DNA from: Acidisoma sp965199065
Lineage (GTDB): Bacteria > Pseudomonadota > Alphaproteobacteria > Acetobacterales > Acetobacteraceae
Length of the DNA stretch: 64,000 nucleotides
Reading direction: 5' to 3'
NCBI RefSeq assembly: GCF_965199065.1
Contig: NZ_CBDAQN010000001.1
Span: 1,488,001-1,552,000, forward strand
Shown: positions 54,191 to 63,605 of the stretch, piece by piece
Numbering within the stretch: the first letter of the stretch is position 1
How the letters are laid out: the number at the start of each line of letters is the position of its first letter
Notes under the pieces: generated by a model
What the model was told of the DNA's origin: nothing
The model's input: the letters and a program-made list of their open reading frames with translations, nothing else
Databases searched by the model: none
Program-made: the position numbers and the translations under genes

Positions 54191-55161
54191 GGTGCCGCCT
54201 CCCGCCGCTCGCGCCAATGCAGCACGAAGATGAATGTCGCGGTGAAGGCGATGGAGATGAACAGCAGGATGACCGCGAGCGCCGAGGACGAGCCCATGTT
54301 GAAGGCCTCGAAAGCACGCCGATAGAGCGTCATCGCGACCAGCTGCGTCGTCGAGCCCGGACCGCCATAGGTCATGTCGTAGATGAGATCCATCGTCTTG
54401 AAGGCATCGATGGTGCGTAGCAGTATGCCCAGCATGAGGATGAACTTGCCATGGTGCAGCACGATCAGCCGCAGCTTCTGGTGCCAGGCGAGACGGTCGA
54501 TCTCGGCCGCCTCCAGCTCCGCCTTCGGCACCGAGGCAAGCGCCGCCAGCGTCATCAACACCATGAAGGGCGTCCACATCCACACGTCGACGGCGAGCAC
54601 GGCCCCGAAGGCCACGTTGCTGTTGCCAAGAAAATCGACGCTCGCGAAGCCGAGGCTGCGGATACCGTAGTTGAGGACGCCGAAGGTCGGGTCGTAGATC
54701 AGCCGCCAGAAGGTGCCAGCGGCGACCGGCGTGAGCACCATCGGCGCGAACAGCATGGTGAGCGCGACGCGCCGTCCCGGTAGCCGGTGGCTGTTCCAGA
54801 ACAGCAGACCCAAGGCGATACCGAGCAGGGTCTCCAAAACGACGGCGCAAAAGACGAAGATGAAGGTGCGGCTGAGATCGAACCAGATCCCGGCGTCATT
54901 GAGGATGGTGCGGTAGTTGTAGAGGCCGGCGAAGCGCGGCGGCCGGCCGCTGGTCAGCGAGAAGCGGTAGAAGCCAAGCCCGAGCAGCCAAAGCGTCGGG
55001 ATCAGGTTCCAGACGATGAAAAAAGTGAGGACGGGCAGCAGAAGCAAGATAGGCAGGACTTCACGCCTGCTGATAAACCCGGTGAAGCTTTGCCATATCC
55101 CCTGCCTGCCAGCCGGCGTATCCCGCCTCGGAGTCAAGGCCGCGGGCGCGCCGGTCTCCAT
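54187..55161 (-). CDS. ABC transporter permease, MalF-type
   Basis: 324 residues from ATG 55161, 2 nt after the binding protein stop. The cytosolic N-terminus (about 45 residues) is followed by six membrane helices. The EAA loop is ELEAAEIDRLAWHQKLRLIV, where the usual Gly is replaced by Arg (D-R-L-A in place of D-G-A). Carbohydrate CUT1 family. Confidence 0.9.
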   Translation of the reverse strand: METGAPAALTPRRDTPAGRQGIWQSFTGFISRREVLPILLLLPVLTFFIVWNLIPTLWLLGLGFYRFSLTSGRPPRFAGLYNYRTILNDAGIWFDLSRTFIFVFCAVVLETLLGIALGLLFWNSHRLPGRRVALTMLFAPMVLTPVAAGTFWRLIYDPTFGVLNYGIRSLGFASVDFLGNSNVAFGAVLAVDVWMWTPFMVLMTLAALASVPKAELEAAEIDRLAWHQKLRLIVLHHGKFILMLGILLRTIDAFKTMDLIYDMTYGGPGSTTQLVAMTLYRRAFEAFNMGSSSALAVILLFISIAFTATFIFVLHWRERREAAP

Positions 55162-55163
55162 AC

Positions 55164-56654
55164 TTACAGCCGGATCCCGCTGCAGGACCCGCTCGGCGCA
55201 TTGTTCGCGGTGCCGCCGTCGTACAGGATGCCCTGCTGCTTGCAGGCGATATACTTCAGCACGTGGGCAGGGTCCTTCAGCTCCCCCGTCATGTAGCCCG
55301 TCCACCCTTCCTGCTGCGTCGCCAGCATCTCCGCGTAACGCGGATCGTGCCAGAAATCCGTGCTCCGCTGCAGCATGTACTTATATGTGCGGTTCCAGGG
55401 GTAAATGTCGTCGAAGCCCGAGCTGGTCAAAGTCGCCTTGTCGCAGGGAAGGCCGCCGCGCTTCAGGTAGTCGGCCGAAGTCTCCGGCAGATACCACCAG
55501 CGCATGAAGTCGAGCGCCACGTGCATGTGCTCGTCATCGTTGAAGGCGTTGATCACCCAAGGCTGCCCGCCAATGATATAGTTGCGGTTGAGCTTGCCGC
55601 TCGCATCCTTGAAGCCCGGCGGGGGCACCACCATCACCTTGCCCTTGAGGGCGTCGGGCACCATCGTCGCCCCGGTCGCCACCCATTGCCATGCTGCGAA
55701 CGCCTTGCCCTGCGTAAAGGCATCGACGACCTCGGCGATAAAGTAGTTGAGCGCGCCCGGCGGGTTCCACTGCAGCATGGACTTGTATTCGACCATCGCC
55801 TCTGCGTTGGCCGGCGTATCCATGATGCCTTCGACCTGTCCGGTCTTCGGATCCCAGATGTCGCCGCCCCGGCTGCGGATGAAGGAGATCAGGGGGCAAC
55901 TCACCGCATCGTACTCGCGGCTATATTGCATTGCTATGCCGTAATGGCCTTTCTCGGGCCGATTGAAAAAGGCGACGAGCTTCTTCCAGTCGTCGAGATC
56001 CATCTTCTCGAAGTCTTCCCACACCATCGGCATCGGCGTGCCGTACTTGGCCTTGTAGGCATCCGCTTCGCCCGGCGCCTCCAGCCAGTCCTTGCGGATA
56101 AAGATGCCCTCGATGTCGCCGACCTGCGGGAAGCCGTATAGGCTGTCGGTGCCATCGGGATAAACCTGATACGCCGCCTTCACGACGGGCGCATACCATT
56201 CGATGTTGAGCGCCGGGTCCTTGGCGATGATGTCGTTGAGCTTGACGATCCATTTCGGTGTCGCGAGAGCACCGAGCCATTGGCTGTCGCTGATGATGAT
56301 GTTGTATTCCTGGCTTCTTGTCGCGAGCGACGTTGCTGCCTTTTGGAACAACTGGCCGAAGGGGGCGCCGGCGAACGAGAATGTCACGTCATATTTGTAG
56401 CGATCCTTGACGTACTTGGCGAAGTCGGGGGACATGTCGACGCCGAGACTGCTTGGCAGCCAACCGGCGACGCCCAGGATCGACATATGGATCGATTTGC
56501 CCGCAAGCGGATGGGTCTGTGCCCGCGCGATGTTGGGCGCACAAAGTGCGGTCGCGCCAAAAGCCGCTGCGCCTGTCAACAACGTGCGCCGCGGCAACAA
56601 AAGTTTTATGTTTGCGCTATCCAGCAGAGGCTTAGAGTGGTCGCTTTCCGACAT
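55164..56654 (-). CDS. ABC transporter substrate-binding protein (polyol/sugar)
   Basis: 496 residues with an N-terminal twin-arginine-like signal, PRRTLLTGAAAFGATALCAP, and cleavage near ARAQ. Family 1 solute-binding folds are visible in YGFPQVGDIEGIFIRKDWL and AFAAWQWVATGATM. At about 470 residues mature it is larger than sugar-binding proteins of the SmoE type and nearer to the large binding proteins of glycerol-type systems. The ligand is unknown; a triose, tetritol or branched sugar derivative is suggested by the kinase and isomerase genes upstream. Confidence 0.88.
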   Translation of the reverse strand: MSESDHSKPLLDSANIKLLLPRRTLLTGAAAFGATALCAPNIARAQTHPLAGKSIHMSILGVAGWLPSSLGVDMSPDFAKYVKDRYKYDVTFSFAGAPFGQLFQKAATSLATRSQEYNIIISDSQWLGALATPKWIVKLNDIIAKDPALNIEWYAPVVKAAYQVYPDGTDSLYGFPQVGDIEGIFIRKDWLEAPGEADAYKAKYGTPMPMVWEDFEKMDLDDWKKLVAFFNRPEKGHYGIAMQYSREYDAVSCPLISFIRSRGGDIWDPKTGQVEGIMDTPANAEAMVEYKSMLQWNPPGALNYFIAEVVDAFTQGKAFAAWQWVATGATMVPDALKGKVMVVPPPGFKDASGKLNRNYIIGGQPWVINAFNDDEHMHVALDFMRWWYLPETSADYLKRGGLPCDKATLTSSGFDDIYPWNRTYKYMLQRSTDFWHDPRYAEMLATQQEGWTGYMTGELKDPAHVLKYIACKQQGILYDGGTANNAPSGSCSGIRL

Positions 56655-56760
56655 GGCCCATCCCCCAATTTTTTTCTCGCCCGCTTATGCGGACGTTTGT
56701 TAGGCGTAACGCTAGCCGCTTAACGGGCCGGCTGCAATATCGCCGGACAAATGTGAGCGA

Positions 56761-57762
56761 CTAAACCCTCCAACGCAAAGCCGGAGTATGCACCGGCGCG
56801 TCCCAGAGGGCCGCCATCTCGTCATCGAGCCCCGTGACAGTCAGCGAACATCCCGCCATGTCGAGCGAGGTCACGTAGTTGCCGACCAGAGAACGAACCA
56901 CACGCACCTCGCGTGCGGCCAGTCGTGCCCGGGCCGCGTGATACATCACGTAAAGCTCCATGAGTGGCGTGCCGCCGAAGCCGTTGACCAGCAATAACAC
57001 CTCCGGCTTAGCCTCGCCGCTTCTCGTCAAGTCGTCGAGGACGGCGTCCACCATGTCATGCGCCAGCGTATCCGCGCCGGCCATCTTCGACCGCCGCCGC
57101 CCAGGCTCTCCATGGATGCCGACACCGATCTCGATCTCATCCTCGCCGAGTTGAAACGTCGGCTTGCCGGCGGCCGGCACGGTGCAACTCGTGAGCGCCA
57201 CGCCCATCGACCGTGTCGCTTTATTGACGCGTTCGCCCAATGCCCGGCAGGCTGCCAAGTCATCCCCCCGCTCGGCCGCCGCTCCGACGATCTTCTCCAC
57301 CACCAGCGTGCCCGCGACCCCGCGCCGGCCGGTGGAGTAGGTCGAGGCCTCAACCGCGACATCGTCGTCCACCAGCACGGTCTCGATTGACCGGTCCCCG
57401 GCATCCATCTCGCGCGCCATGTCGAAGTTCATGACGTCGCCTTCGTAGTTCTTGACGATGAAGAGCACGCCGGCGCCACCGTCCACTGCCTCGGCCGCTG
57501 CCATCATCTGGTCCGGCGTCGGCGAGGTGAAGACCTGCCCGGGGCACGCCGCATCGAGCATGCCATGGCCGACGAAACCCGCATGCAGCGGCTCGTGCCC
57601 GCTACCGCCGCCCGAGATCAGCGCCACCTTGCCAGGCTTGAGCGCCGCGCGGCGGACGAACTTTCGGTCCTCCCCAAGCGCCACAAGATCGGCATGAGCG
57701 GCGGCAAAACCATCCAGGCTTTCGGCCAGCACCGTCTCCGGCGCGTTGATGAGCTTCTTCAT
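56761..57762 (-). CDS. dhaK: Dihydroxyacetone kinase subunit DhaK-like
   Basis: 333 residues. It binds a short-chain ketose covalently through a histidine, here H217 in VGIHGEPGRR, with the substrate loop GGGSGHEPLHAGFVG including H56. It overlaps the dhaL stop by 4 nt. No DhaM phosphotransferase gene is visible nearby. Related DhaK-type kinases phosphorylate erythrulose or other tetruloses, so dihydroxyacetone is not the only candidate. Confidence 0.92.
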   Translation of the reverse strand: MKKLINAPETVLAESLDGFAAAHADLVALGEDRKFVRRAALKPGKVALISGGGSGHEPLHAGFVGHGMLDAACPGQVFTSPTPDQMMAAAEAVDGGAGVLFIVKNYEGDVMNFDMAREMDAGDRSIETVLVDDDVAVEASTYSTGRRGVAGTLVVEKIVGAAAERGDDLAACRALGERVNKATRSMGVALTSCTVPAAGKPTFQLGEDEIEIGVGIHGEPGRRRSKMAGADTLAHDMVDAVLDDLTRSGEAKPEVLLLVNGFGGTPLMELYVMYHAARARLAAREVRVVRSLVGNYVTSLDMAGCSLTVTGLDDEMAALWDAPVHTPALRWRV

Positions 57763-58361
57763 GGCGTGCCCTCCAGGGTCCGGCAGATTGCGGCAATGAT
57801 GAGGGCCGCGGACCGTGCGCCCGCATCCATGGTGCCGACGCTCCGCTCGCCCAGGAACGACGCGCGGCCGCGCACGGCCTGCATTCCCGCAGTCGCATCG
57901 GCGGCGGCATCGGCCACACCAGCGATATCCGCTTCCGTGCCATGAAGAGCCTCGGCCACCGGCCCCAGCACATCGAGCATTGTCTTGTGCCCGAACTCCG
58001 CTTTACCGCGCGCACGGACGGCGGCGATGGCGGCATCCATGGCGGCGGCGGCATCGGCGCGGGCGGGCGCTTCGGGGAGGGCTTTGCCGGCGGCCATGAA
58101 AGCCGTGCCGAAGATTGCGCCGGATGCGCCGCCGACCGTCATGACAAGCGTGCGCCCGATCTCCTGCATCGCGTCCGGCAGCGGCTTTGCAACGATGGCA
58201 TCGGCCTTGGCCATGACCGCAGAAAACCCACGGTTCATGTTCAGGCCATGATCGCCGTCGCCTTGGGCCGCGTCGATCGCCGTCAGTTCCCCGGCATGTT
58301 CGGAAATTGTCTCAACGACGGCCTGCAGAAGCCGGCGCCGCATCTCTTCGTCGATCGGCAT
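57759..58361 (-). CDS. dhaL: Dihydroxyacetone kinase subunit DhaL-like (nucleotide-binding)
   Basis: A 200-residue helical barrel that holds Mg-ADP/ATP. The metal ligands are D30, D35 and D37 in IDAAQGDGDHG. The nucleotide loop is GGASGA near 107-112. GERSVGTMDAGA is the C-terminal phosphate site. It is encoded directly before dhaK. DhaK and DhaL as separate chains usually need DhaM, but in an ABC-transporter operon an ATP-dependent mode is likely. The gap to the isomerase upstream is 82 nt. Confidence 0.92.
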   Translation of the reverse strand: MPIDEEMRRRLLQAVVETISEHAGELTAIDAAQGDGDHGLNMNRGFSAVMAKADAIVAKPLPDAMQEIGRTLVMTVGGASGAIFGTAFMAAGKALPEAPARADAAAAMDAAIAAVRARGKAEFGHKTMLDVLGPVAEALHGTEADIAGVADAAADATAGMQAVRGRASFLGERSVGTMDAGARSAALIIAAICRTLEGTP

Positions 58362-58443
58362 TCTGGCACCGACTTCTTGTGTTTTCGAAACATGACCGAT
58401 CAGCGGCGCCAGAGCAAGGGAGCGCGAGCGGACGACGCCTGTT

Positions 58444-59310
58444 TTAGGGTGCGGCCTGCTTCCATTGTCGACGCAGGAAGTCGTGGCCGAACTGGACGAC
58501 CTCGTCCTCCGACGGGAAGAAGTCGCGCCAGACCCTGGTGGCGGCAGCTATTTCCGGCAGAGCGCGCCCGAATGCCTCGATGACGTACCAGCCATCGTAA
58601 CCTCCGGCACGCAGAGCGGTGAGCGTCGGACCCCAGGGGATATGACCTTTTCCAGGCGTGCCGCGATCGTTCTCCGACAGATGCACGTGGTTGATGTGCC
58701 CGATCGAAAGCGCGATGACGCCAACCGGATCCTTCTCCTCGATATTGGTGTGGAAGGTATCGTACAATGTGCCGTAGTTTGATCGGCCAACCGCTTCCAC
58801 CAGACGCGCCGACGCCTCCATCGTGTTGAGCAGGTAGCATTCAAAGCGGTTGAGAGGCTCCACGGCCAGTGCGATGCCCGCCGCCGCCGCGTGCCCGGCT
58901 GCCGCGCGATGCACCTCGGCGACGCGCGCCAGTTCCTCCCCGGTCGGCGGCGCACCCGAGAAGACGCCGAGCGGCTGGTGGAAGGGGCCGCAGAGAACCT
59001 CCCCTCCCGCCGCCTGCAGGCAGTCGATCGCCCAGCGCAAATGAGCGAGCCCTGCGGCCCGTGACGCTGCGCCGGCGCTCGCGCAATTGCGCGCCTCGTC
59101 GGGGATGATGGCGACCGCGGTGCAACGCAGCCCCGCCGCGCGCACGGCTTCGCCCACTCGCCGGTAGTGCTCCGGCGTGCCATCAAACAGCGGCAACTCC
59201 ACCCCGTCGTAGCCGGCCGCCTTCAGCCGCTCGAAGAGGGGAAACTCCGCCTCGGTCACGAAGGGCGTCCACAGCAGCAGGTTGAAGCCGAGCAGCACGG
59301 CCCTGATCAC
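58444..59310 (-). CDS. Sugar phosphate isomerase/epimerase-like TIM barrel
   Basis: A 288-residue AP-endonuclease-2-like TIM barrel. The metal-site segments of the ketose 3-epimerase branch are visible: LAVEPLNRFE, YDTFHTNIEE, HVHLSENDRG and the last-strand E in YVIEAFGR. Family members epimerise or isomerise ketoses or their phosphates, including tetrulose phosphates. It starts directly after the oxidoreductase stop. Confidence 0.88.
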   Translation of the reverse strand: MIRAVLLGFNLLLWTPFVTEAEFPLFERLKAAGYDGVELPLFDGTPEHYRRVGEAVRAAGLRCTAVAIIPDEARNCASAGAASRAAGLAHLRWAIDCLQAAGGEVLCGPFHQPLGVFSGAPPTGEELARVAEVHRAAAGHAAAAGIALAVEPLNRFECYLLNTMEASARLVEAVGRSNYGTLYDTFHTNIEEKDPVGVIALSIGHINHVHLSENDRGTPGKGHIPWGPTLTALRAGGYDGWYVIEAFGRALPEIAAATRVWRDFFPSEDEVVQFGHDFLRRQWKQAAP

Positions 59311-60462
59311 TCACAGCTCAGCGTTGGCGATCGAGACCCATTGGCGATCGTGGGCCGAGCGCAGCACGGCGTCGGTCACCCGGTCGGTCCCGAGAGCCTC
59401 CCGGAAGCTCGGCACGCCGCTGCCCTGCCCGTCCAATCCCTCCAGGAAATCGGCCATCTGGTGGATGAAGCTATGTTCGTAGCCGATCTGCAGCCCCGGC
59501 ACCCACCAGCGCTTCATGTATGGGTGGTCGCCATCGGTGATGTGGATGGAGCGCCAGCCGCGCGTGGCCCCGGGATCCCGGTGATCGAACAGCTCCAGCC
59601 GATGCAGATCATGCAGGTCCCAGGCGATCGAGCCGTGTTCGCCATTGATCTCCAGCGTGTAGAGCGCCTTGTGGCCGCGCGCGTAGCGGGTCGCCTCGAA
59701 AGTCGCGAGCGAGCCGTTGTCGAAGCGCGCCAGGAAGGCTGAGGCATCGTCGATGACCACCGGCTGGACCTTGCCCGAGCCCACGTGGTGGCGCTCGCGG
59801 ATGAAGGTCTCGGTCATCGCGGACACCTCGCTGATGCCGCCGTTCAGCCACATCGCGGTGTCGATGCAATGGGCGAGCAGATCGCCGGTGACGCCGCTCC
59901 CCGCGACTTCCCCATCCAGACGCCAGAGCCCTGCCCCGCCCTGCGGCAGGTCGCTGGACATCGTCCAGTCCTGAAGGAACTTCGCCCGATAATGGAAGAT
60001 GCGGCCGAGACGGCCCTCATCCACCAACTGCTTGGCGAAGGTCACCGCCGGAACGCGGCGATAATTGTACCAGACCATGTTGGCGACGCCGGCCGCCTCG
60101 ACCGCGCGCACCATCGCCTCGCTGTCGGCGAGACTGGCGCCGAGCGGCTTCTCGCAGGCGACCATCTTGCCGGCCTTCGCCGCCGCAACGGCAATCTCGG
60201 CATGCGAGTTGTTCGGGGTCGCGATGTCGATGAGGTCGATATCCGGCCGCGTGACCATGTCCCGCCAATCCGTCTCGACCGTCTCGTAGCCCCAGTTGCC
60301 GGCGAATGCCTCGGCGAGCGGGCGGGTGCGGGCGCAGACCGCCTTGAGCACGAGGTCATGACCGGTCTCGAAGAACTGCGGCACCTGCCGGAATGCGTTC
60401 GAGTGAGTGCGGCCCATGAAGCCGCAGCCAACCAAGCCGATGTTGAGCTTCTTTTTCACCAT
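59311..60462 (-). CDS. Gfo/Idh/MocA-family sugar dehydrogenase
   Basis: A 383-residue NAD(P)-dependent oxidoreductase. The Rossmann start is IGLVGCGFMGRTH (8-20). The catalytic-lysine motif CEKPLG has K105. WYNYRRVPA and DLLAHCIDTAMWL (with the conserved HxxD) form the substrate side. GGGGGGATC lies before ATG 60462. In related operons this family oxidises inositols, apiose or other sugars; the substrate here is unknown. Confidence 0.9.
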   Translation of the reverse strand: MVKKKLNIGLVGCGFMGRTHSNAFRQVPQFFETGHDLVLKAVCARTRPLAEAFAGNWGYETVETDWRDMVTRPDIDLIDIATPNNSHAEIAVAAAKAGKMVACEKPLGASLADSEAMVRAVEAAGVANMVWYNYRRVPAVTFAKQLVDEGRLGRIFHYRAKFLQDWTMSSDLPQGGAGLWRLDGEVAGSGVTGDLLAHCIDTAMWLNGGISEVSAMTETFIRERHHVGSGKVQPVVIDDASAFLARFDNGSLATFEATRYARGHKALYTLEINGEHGSIAWDLHDLHRLELFDHRDPGATRGWRSIHITDGDHPYMKRWWVPGLQIGYEHSFIHQMADFLEGLDGQGSGVPSFREALGTDRVTDAVLRSAHDRQWVSIANAEL

Positions 60463-60484
60463 GATCCCCCCGCCGGCCTCGGTT

Positions 60485-61528
60485 TCAGGCGCGCCATCCG
60501 TGCGCGTCGCGGACCCTGATCATCGCCGCCAGGATCTCCGCCCAGGTTCCCGGCATCATCATGACGTCGTTGGGGAACATGCAGCCGTCCCAGCAGATGT
60601 GAGAGATACGCCGTGTCAGCGCCCCTTCGCCGTCACGCAGCCAGGGAGCCGAATCCCGCACCACATCGAGCTTGCCGTTGGGGTCGTTGGGCAGGCAGTG
60701 GCGCCCGGTCTTCTCGTGCGATCCCGAGCCCTTTACCGTCGCGTCGTTCTGGGCCACGTGGAAATCGATGGTCCAGGGTCGCAGCGCATCGGTCATCCGC
60801 TTGAGCGCCTCCTGCCATAAGGCGTGCTGGTCCCAGGTGAAGCCCGCGGGCAGGATCCGGTCCTCCTCGGCGTTGACGCCGAGGGTGTAGAGCAGGGTGT
60901 GGGCCATGTCGGCCTGGAAGCCGAGCCGGTCGGGGCGACCTACGCCTTCCAGGACATCCAGCATCTTCTTCCAGCTCTGCATGCCGCCCCAACAGATCTC
61001 GCCCTCCGCCGCCAGCTGCTCGCCATGGGCTTCCGCCACGTCGCAGGCTCGGGTGAAGGTCTCGATGATGAGGCGGGTGTTCCCCGCTGGATCGGCGTCC
61101 CAGTCGGTCACGCTTGCAGCTGAGTCGATACGCACCACGCCACTTGGCCGGATGCCTAGCCTGCGAAGAGTTTCCCCGATGCGGCAGGCCTTCTCCACCT
61201 GCAGCACGAAACGATCACGCTCCTCCGCGCTGCCCATGGCCGAGCCCCCACCGACCGGCGGCCAAACCGGCGCCACCAGCGAGCCGATTACCAGACCGCG
61301 AGCCGCCACCGCATCAGCAAGCCGCTCCAGATCGTCTCTCGTGGAGTCAATGCTTGTATGCGGCTCCGCGAGGAAAAGATCGACGCCGTCGAAGCGCTGG
61401 CCACCGACCTCGGTTGACGCCGTCAGGTCCAGCAGCGTCTCGAAGCTGATGACCGGCTCCGCTTCCGTGCCCTTGCCGACAATCCCCGGCCACATCGCGT
61501 TGTGCAGCTTCGGAAATTCGTTCTCCAC
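60485..61528 (-). CDS. TIM-barrel sugar isomerase/epimerase family protein
   Basis: 347 residues from GTG 61528, chosen because GGAG sits 6 nt upstream; a TTG at 61546 is possible. AP-endonuclease-2-like features are FDGVDLFLAEPH, LAAEGEICWGGM, LGFQADMAHTLLYT and WTIDFHVAQND. It is larger than most relatives, with an inserted loop at about 255-295. It is the first gene of the eleven-gene operon. Isomerase, epimerase or decarboxylase activity is possible within this fold. Confidence 0.82.
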   Translation of the reverse strand: MENEFPKLHNAMWPGIVGKGTEAEPVISFETLLDLTASTEVGGQRFDGVDLFLAEPHTSIDSTRDDLERLADAVAARGLVIGSLVAPVWPPVGGGSAMGSAEERDRFVLQVEKACRIGETLRRLGIRPSGVVRIDSAASVTDWDADPAGNTRLIIETFTRACDVAEAHGEQLAAEGEICWGGMQSWKKMLDVLEGVGRPDRLGFQADMAHTLLYTLGVNAEEDRILPAGFTWDQHALWQEALKRMTDALRPWTIDFHVAQNDATVKGSGSHEKTGRHCLPNDPNGKLDVVRDSAPWLRDGEGALTRRISHICWDGCMFPNDVMMMPGTWAEILAAMIRVRDAHGWRA

Positions 61529-62187
61529 GCTCTTCTCCCGTAGCAATGCAGTGCGCCTGTCGGTTTGGCCTGGTCCCGAAGCGGGCCTCGGGTGGGGTAT
61601 TCAGACGGATCAGGCGGAGCTGATGATGCGCACGCTCTATCTGGGCGATCAGGCACTTGGCCCGGAGCCATCCCGGCTTAAGACTTTGTTCTTCTTGCTT
61701 TGGCCTTATCCGGAGGATAGAAACGAGTGGCCATGTCCGTCAAGGGATGGGTTTAGCAATTTCGGTCTAACGGTCGGTGTTCCTCAAGCGGCGGAGCAGT
61801 CTTAGTCGCCAGCTGTTTAGCCCGCTGTCGAAACCGCACGGCACACAGCGGCAACAACACCGGCAATGCGGATCAGGCGCCTGACCAAAAGTTCCATCTC
61901 ACTCGAACGACGCTTGTGATCACGCCTAAAAGACAGGAAGTGTCAGCCTTTCAGTCGCAGCCTACATAATCCGCTACCCCTTGAACAAGGAGCACGCTGC
62001 ACCAGACGGCGACCGTATGAGATAACATTGCTAGGTCAAACTAATTCACCCGATCAAGCTGTTGCTGACGGATGGGTTGCGGACGCGTTGCCGGTCGGTA
62101 ACGCAACCTTATTATTTGCGCTATTGCGAATAAAATGTTTTCGGACTAGAGCACCACGTATAGTGTGCTAACCTACGGTGCCTCATT
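61529..62187. other. Intergenic region, no gene recognised
   Basis: About 660 nt between the divergent catabolic operon and the glycosyltransferase gene. It must hold the operon promoter on the minus strand, but no convincing -35/-10 pair was found. The right half (about 62100-62160) is AT-rich. Confidence 0.5.
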
Positions 62188-63153
62188 ATGACATTGCAGA
62201 CGCCGGTTCTGTCTATCATCGTGCCGACCTTCAACCGTGCGCGGTTCCTCCTCTCCACCGTCGAGCAGATACTCCGCCAGGACTTCACCGATTTCGAACT
62301 TCTGGTGGTCGATCAATCTTCTCCCGAGCAGCACGCCATTGTCAGAGACGGCCTTGCATCTCATCGGTCAGATAGACGGCTGTCGTATTTTCATCTGCCA
62401 AGTTCCGGAGTTGCCAACGCTCGCAATGCGGGCCTCGCACGAGTGTCCGGGCAGTTCATTATGTTTCTGGACGACGACGTAATCTTGCTGACCAGTTCGT
62501 TTTTGCGCGCGCATCTCGACTGCTACGATGATCCTCGAATTGGCGGAGTGACAGGCCGCACGATCGAACGCGTCAATCGAGAGAACGTTCGGCATACGGC
62601 CAACCGCATTACGGTTGGTGGCCGGACAATGGTGAACCTCCTCGGCCACGAGCGCTGCCAGATTCACTCCCTGAAAGGAGCGAACATGAGCGTGCGGAGC
62701 GAAGCGATCGCTGGCATGGGCGGGTTCGACAGAAACTATACCGGGACGGCGCTTCTCGAAGAAGCTGACTTTTCCGAGCGCATCCTCAAGCGCGGCTGGC
62801 AGTTCGTGTTCGAGCCTACTGCCGAGCTGCTTCATCTCTCGGCACCTGCCGGAGGTGTTCGAGTAAGCGATCAAGCCAAAGCAGACTACTTCAGGTTTCG
62901 GTCGACGGCATACTTCGTGCGCAAGCACCGAGGGCGTTTGGGCCTCGTGCCGTTTGCCGTGACCCATCTGCAAGTCGCACTCAAGAAGGCTGCACAGGCG
63001 AAGCGTGTCGGACTGATGCCAGAATTGCTTAAAGGCGCGATGAGCGGTCTTCAACGCCTGCAACTCGGCACCGATCAGGAAATTAGCTACCTCTCCAAAT
63101 CAGCCGGCACTGACATTCCTGCATCGCTCGACCACCACCCTTCCTTGAACTAG
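62188..63153 (+). CDS. Family 2 glycosyltransferase
   Basis: A 321-residue GT-A fold enzyme. The UDP-sugar-binding start is LSIIVPTFNRARFL. GVANARNAGLARVSGQFIMF precedes the metal site DDD (95-97). GANMSVRSEAIAGMGGFD and the acceptor-side EEADFSERILKRGW complete the signature. No transmembrane segment precedes the catalytic domain. It probably adds a sugar in polysaccharide or O-antigen synthesis. The gene stands alone after AT-rich DNA. Confidence 0.92.
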   Translation: MTLQTPVLSIIVPTFNRARFLLSTVEQILRQDFTDFELLVVDQSSPEQHAIVRDGLASHRSDRRLSYFHLPSSGVANARNAGLARVSGQFIMFLDDDVILLTSSFLRAHLDCYDDPRIGGVTGRTIERVNRENVRHTANRITVGGRTMVNLLGHERCQIHSLKGANMSVRSEAIAGMGGFDRNYTGTALLEEADFSERILKRGWQFVFEPTAELLHLSAPAGGVRVSDQAKADYFRFRSTAYFVRKHRGRLGLVPFAVTHLQVALKKAAQAKRVGLMPELLKGAMSGLQRLQLGTDQEISYLSKSAGTDIPASLDHHPSLN

Positions 63154-63605
63154 AACCGGCGCACGCCGATCGCTCGACACCATGATGTTGACCGATCATT
63201 TTGGTGAGCTGCCCCGGAGGATGCGCGTAGAGCGCCCTCTGGAGGCCTACTTTTGGGATGCGCCTGCAAAAGCGGCTGTCCACTTTTGGCGGCGACCACG
63301 CGCAGGTTCCGTTCAAACTCCCTGACGAAGACCGTAAAGCTGCACCGCTCCGGTATTGCCACGTTACCATGATGCTCTTCACACCTATTCGGCTGACGCC
63401 ATAAGACCATCAGCGGCCGCCGCTCAAGGCTCAACCGATGGATGAAATCGAAGTCCGTAGGGTTTCGTGATACGTCTACGTAGCTTTCAGGCTCACGCAG
63501 CCTCCGCCGAGCTTCAGACATATCAGGAGGCGACAAGCCTCGGTCTTTAGCGAAAACGCAGTTGATGCTACGACCGCATCGATCTGAATAAGACCTGGAA
63601 TACCG
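63154..63605. other. No gene recognised
   Basis: About 450 nt between the glycosyltransferase and the last gene. A minus-strand frame of 128 codons is open here, but it has no recognisable domain and ends against the glycosyltransferase. Confidence 0.45.

Noticed and set aside
63150..63536. 128-codon minus-strand frame with a VREFERN segment suggesting a resolvase
   Set aside because: Only a few residues resemble resolvases, and neither the catalytic domain nor the helix-turn-helix is present.
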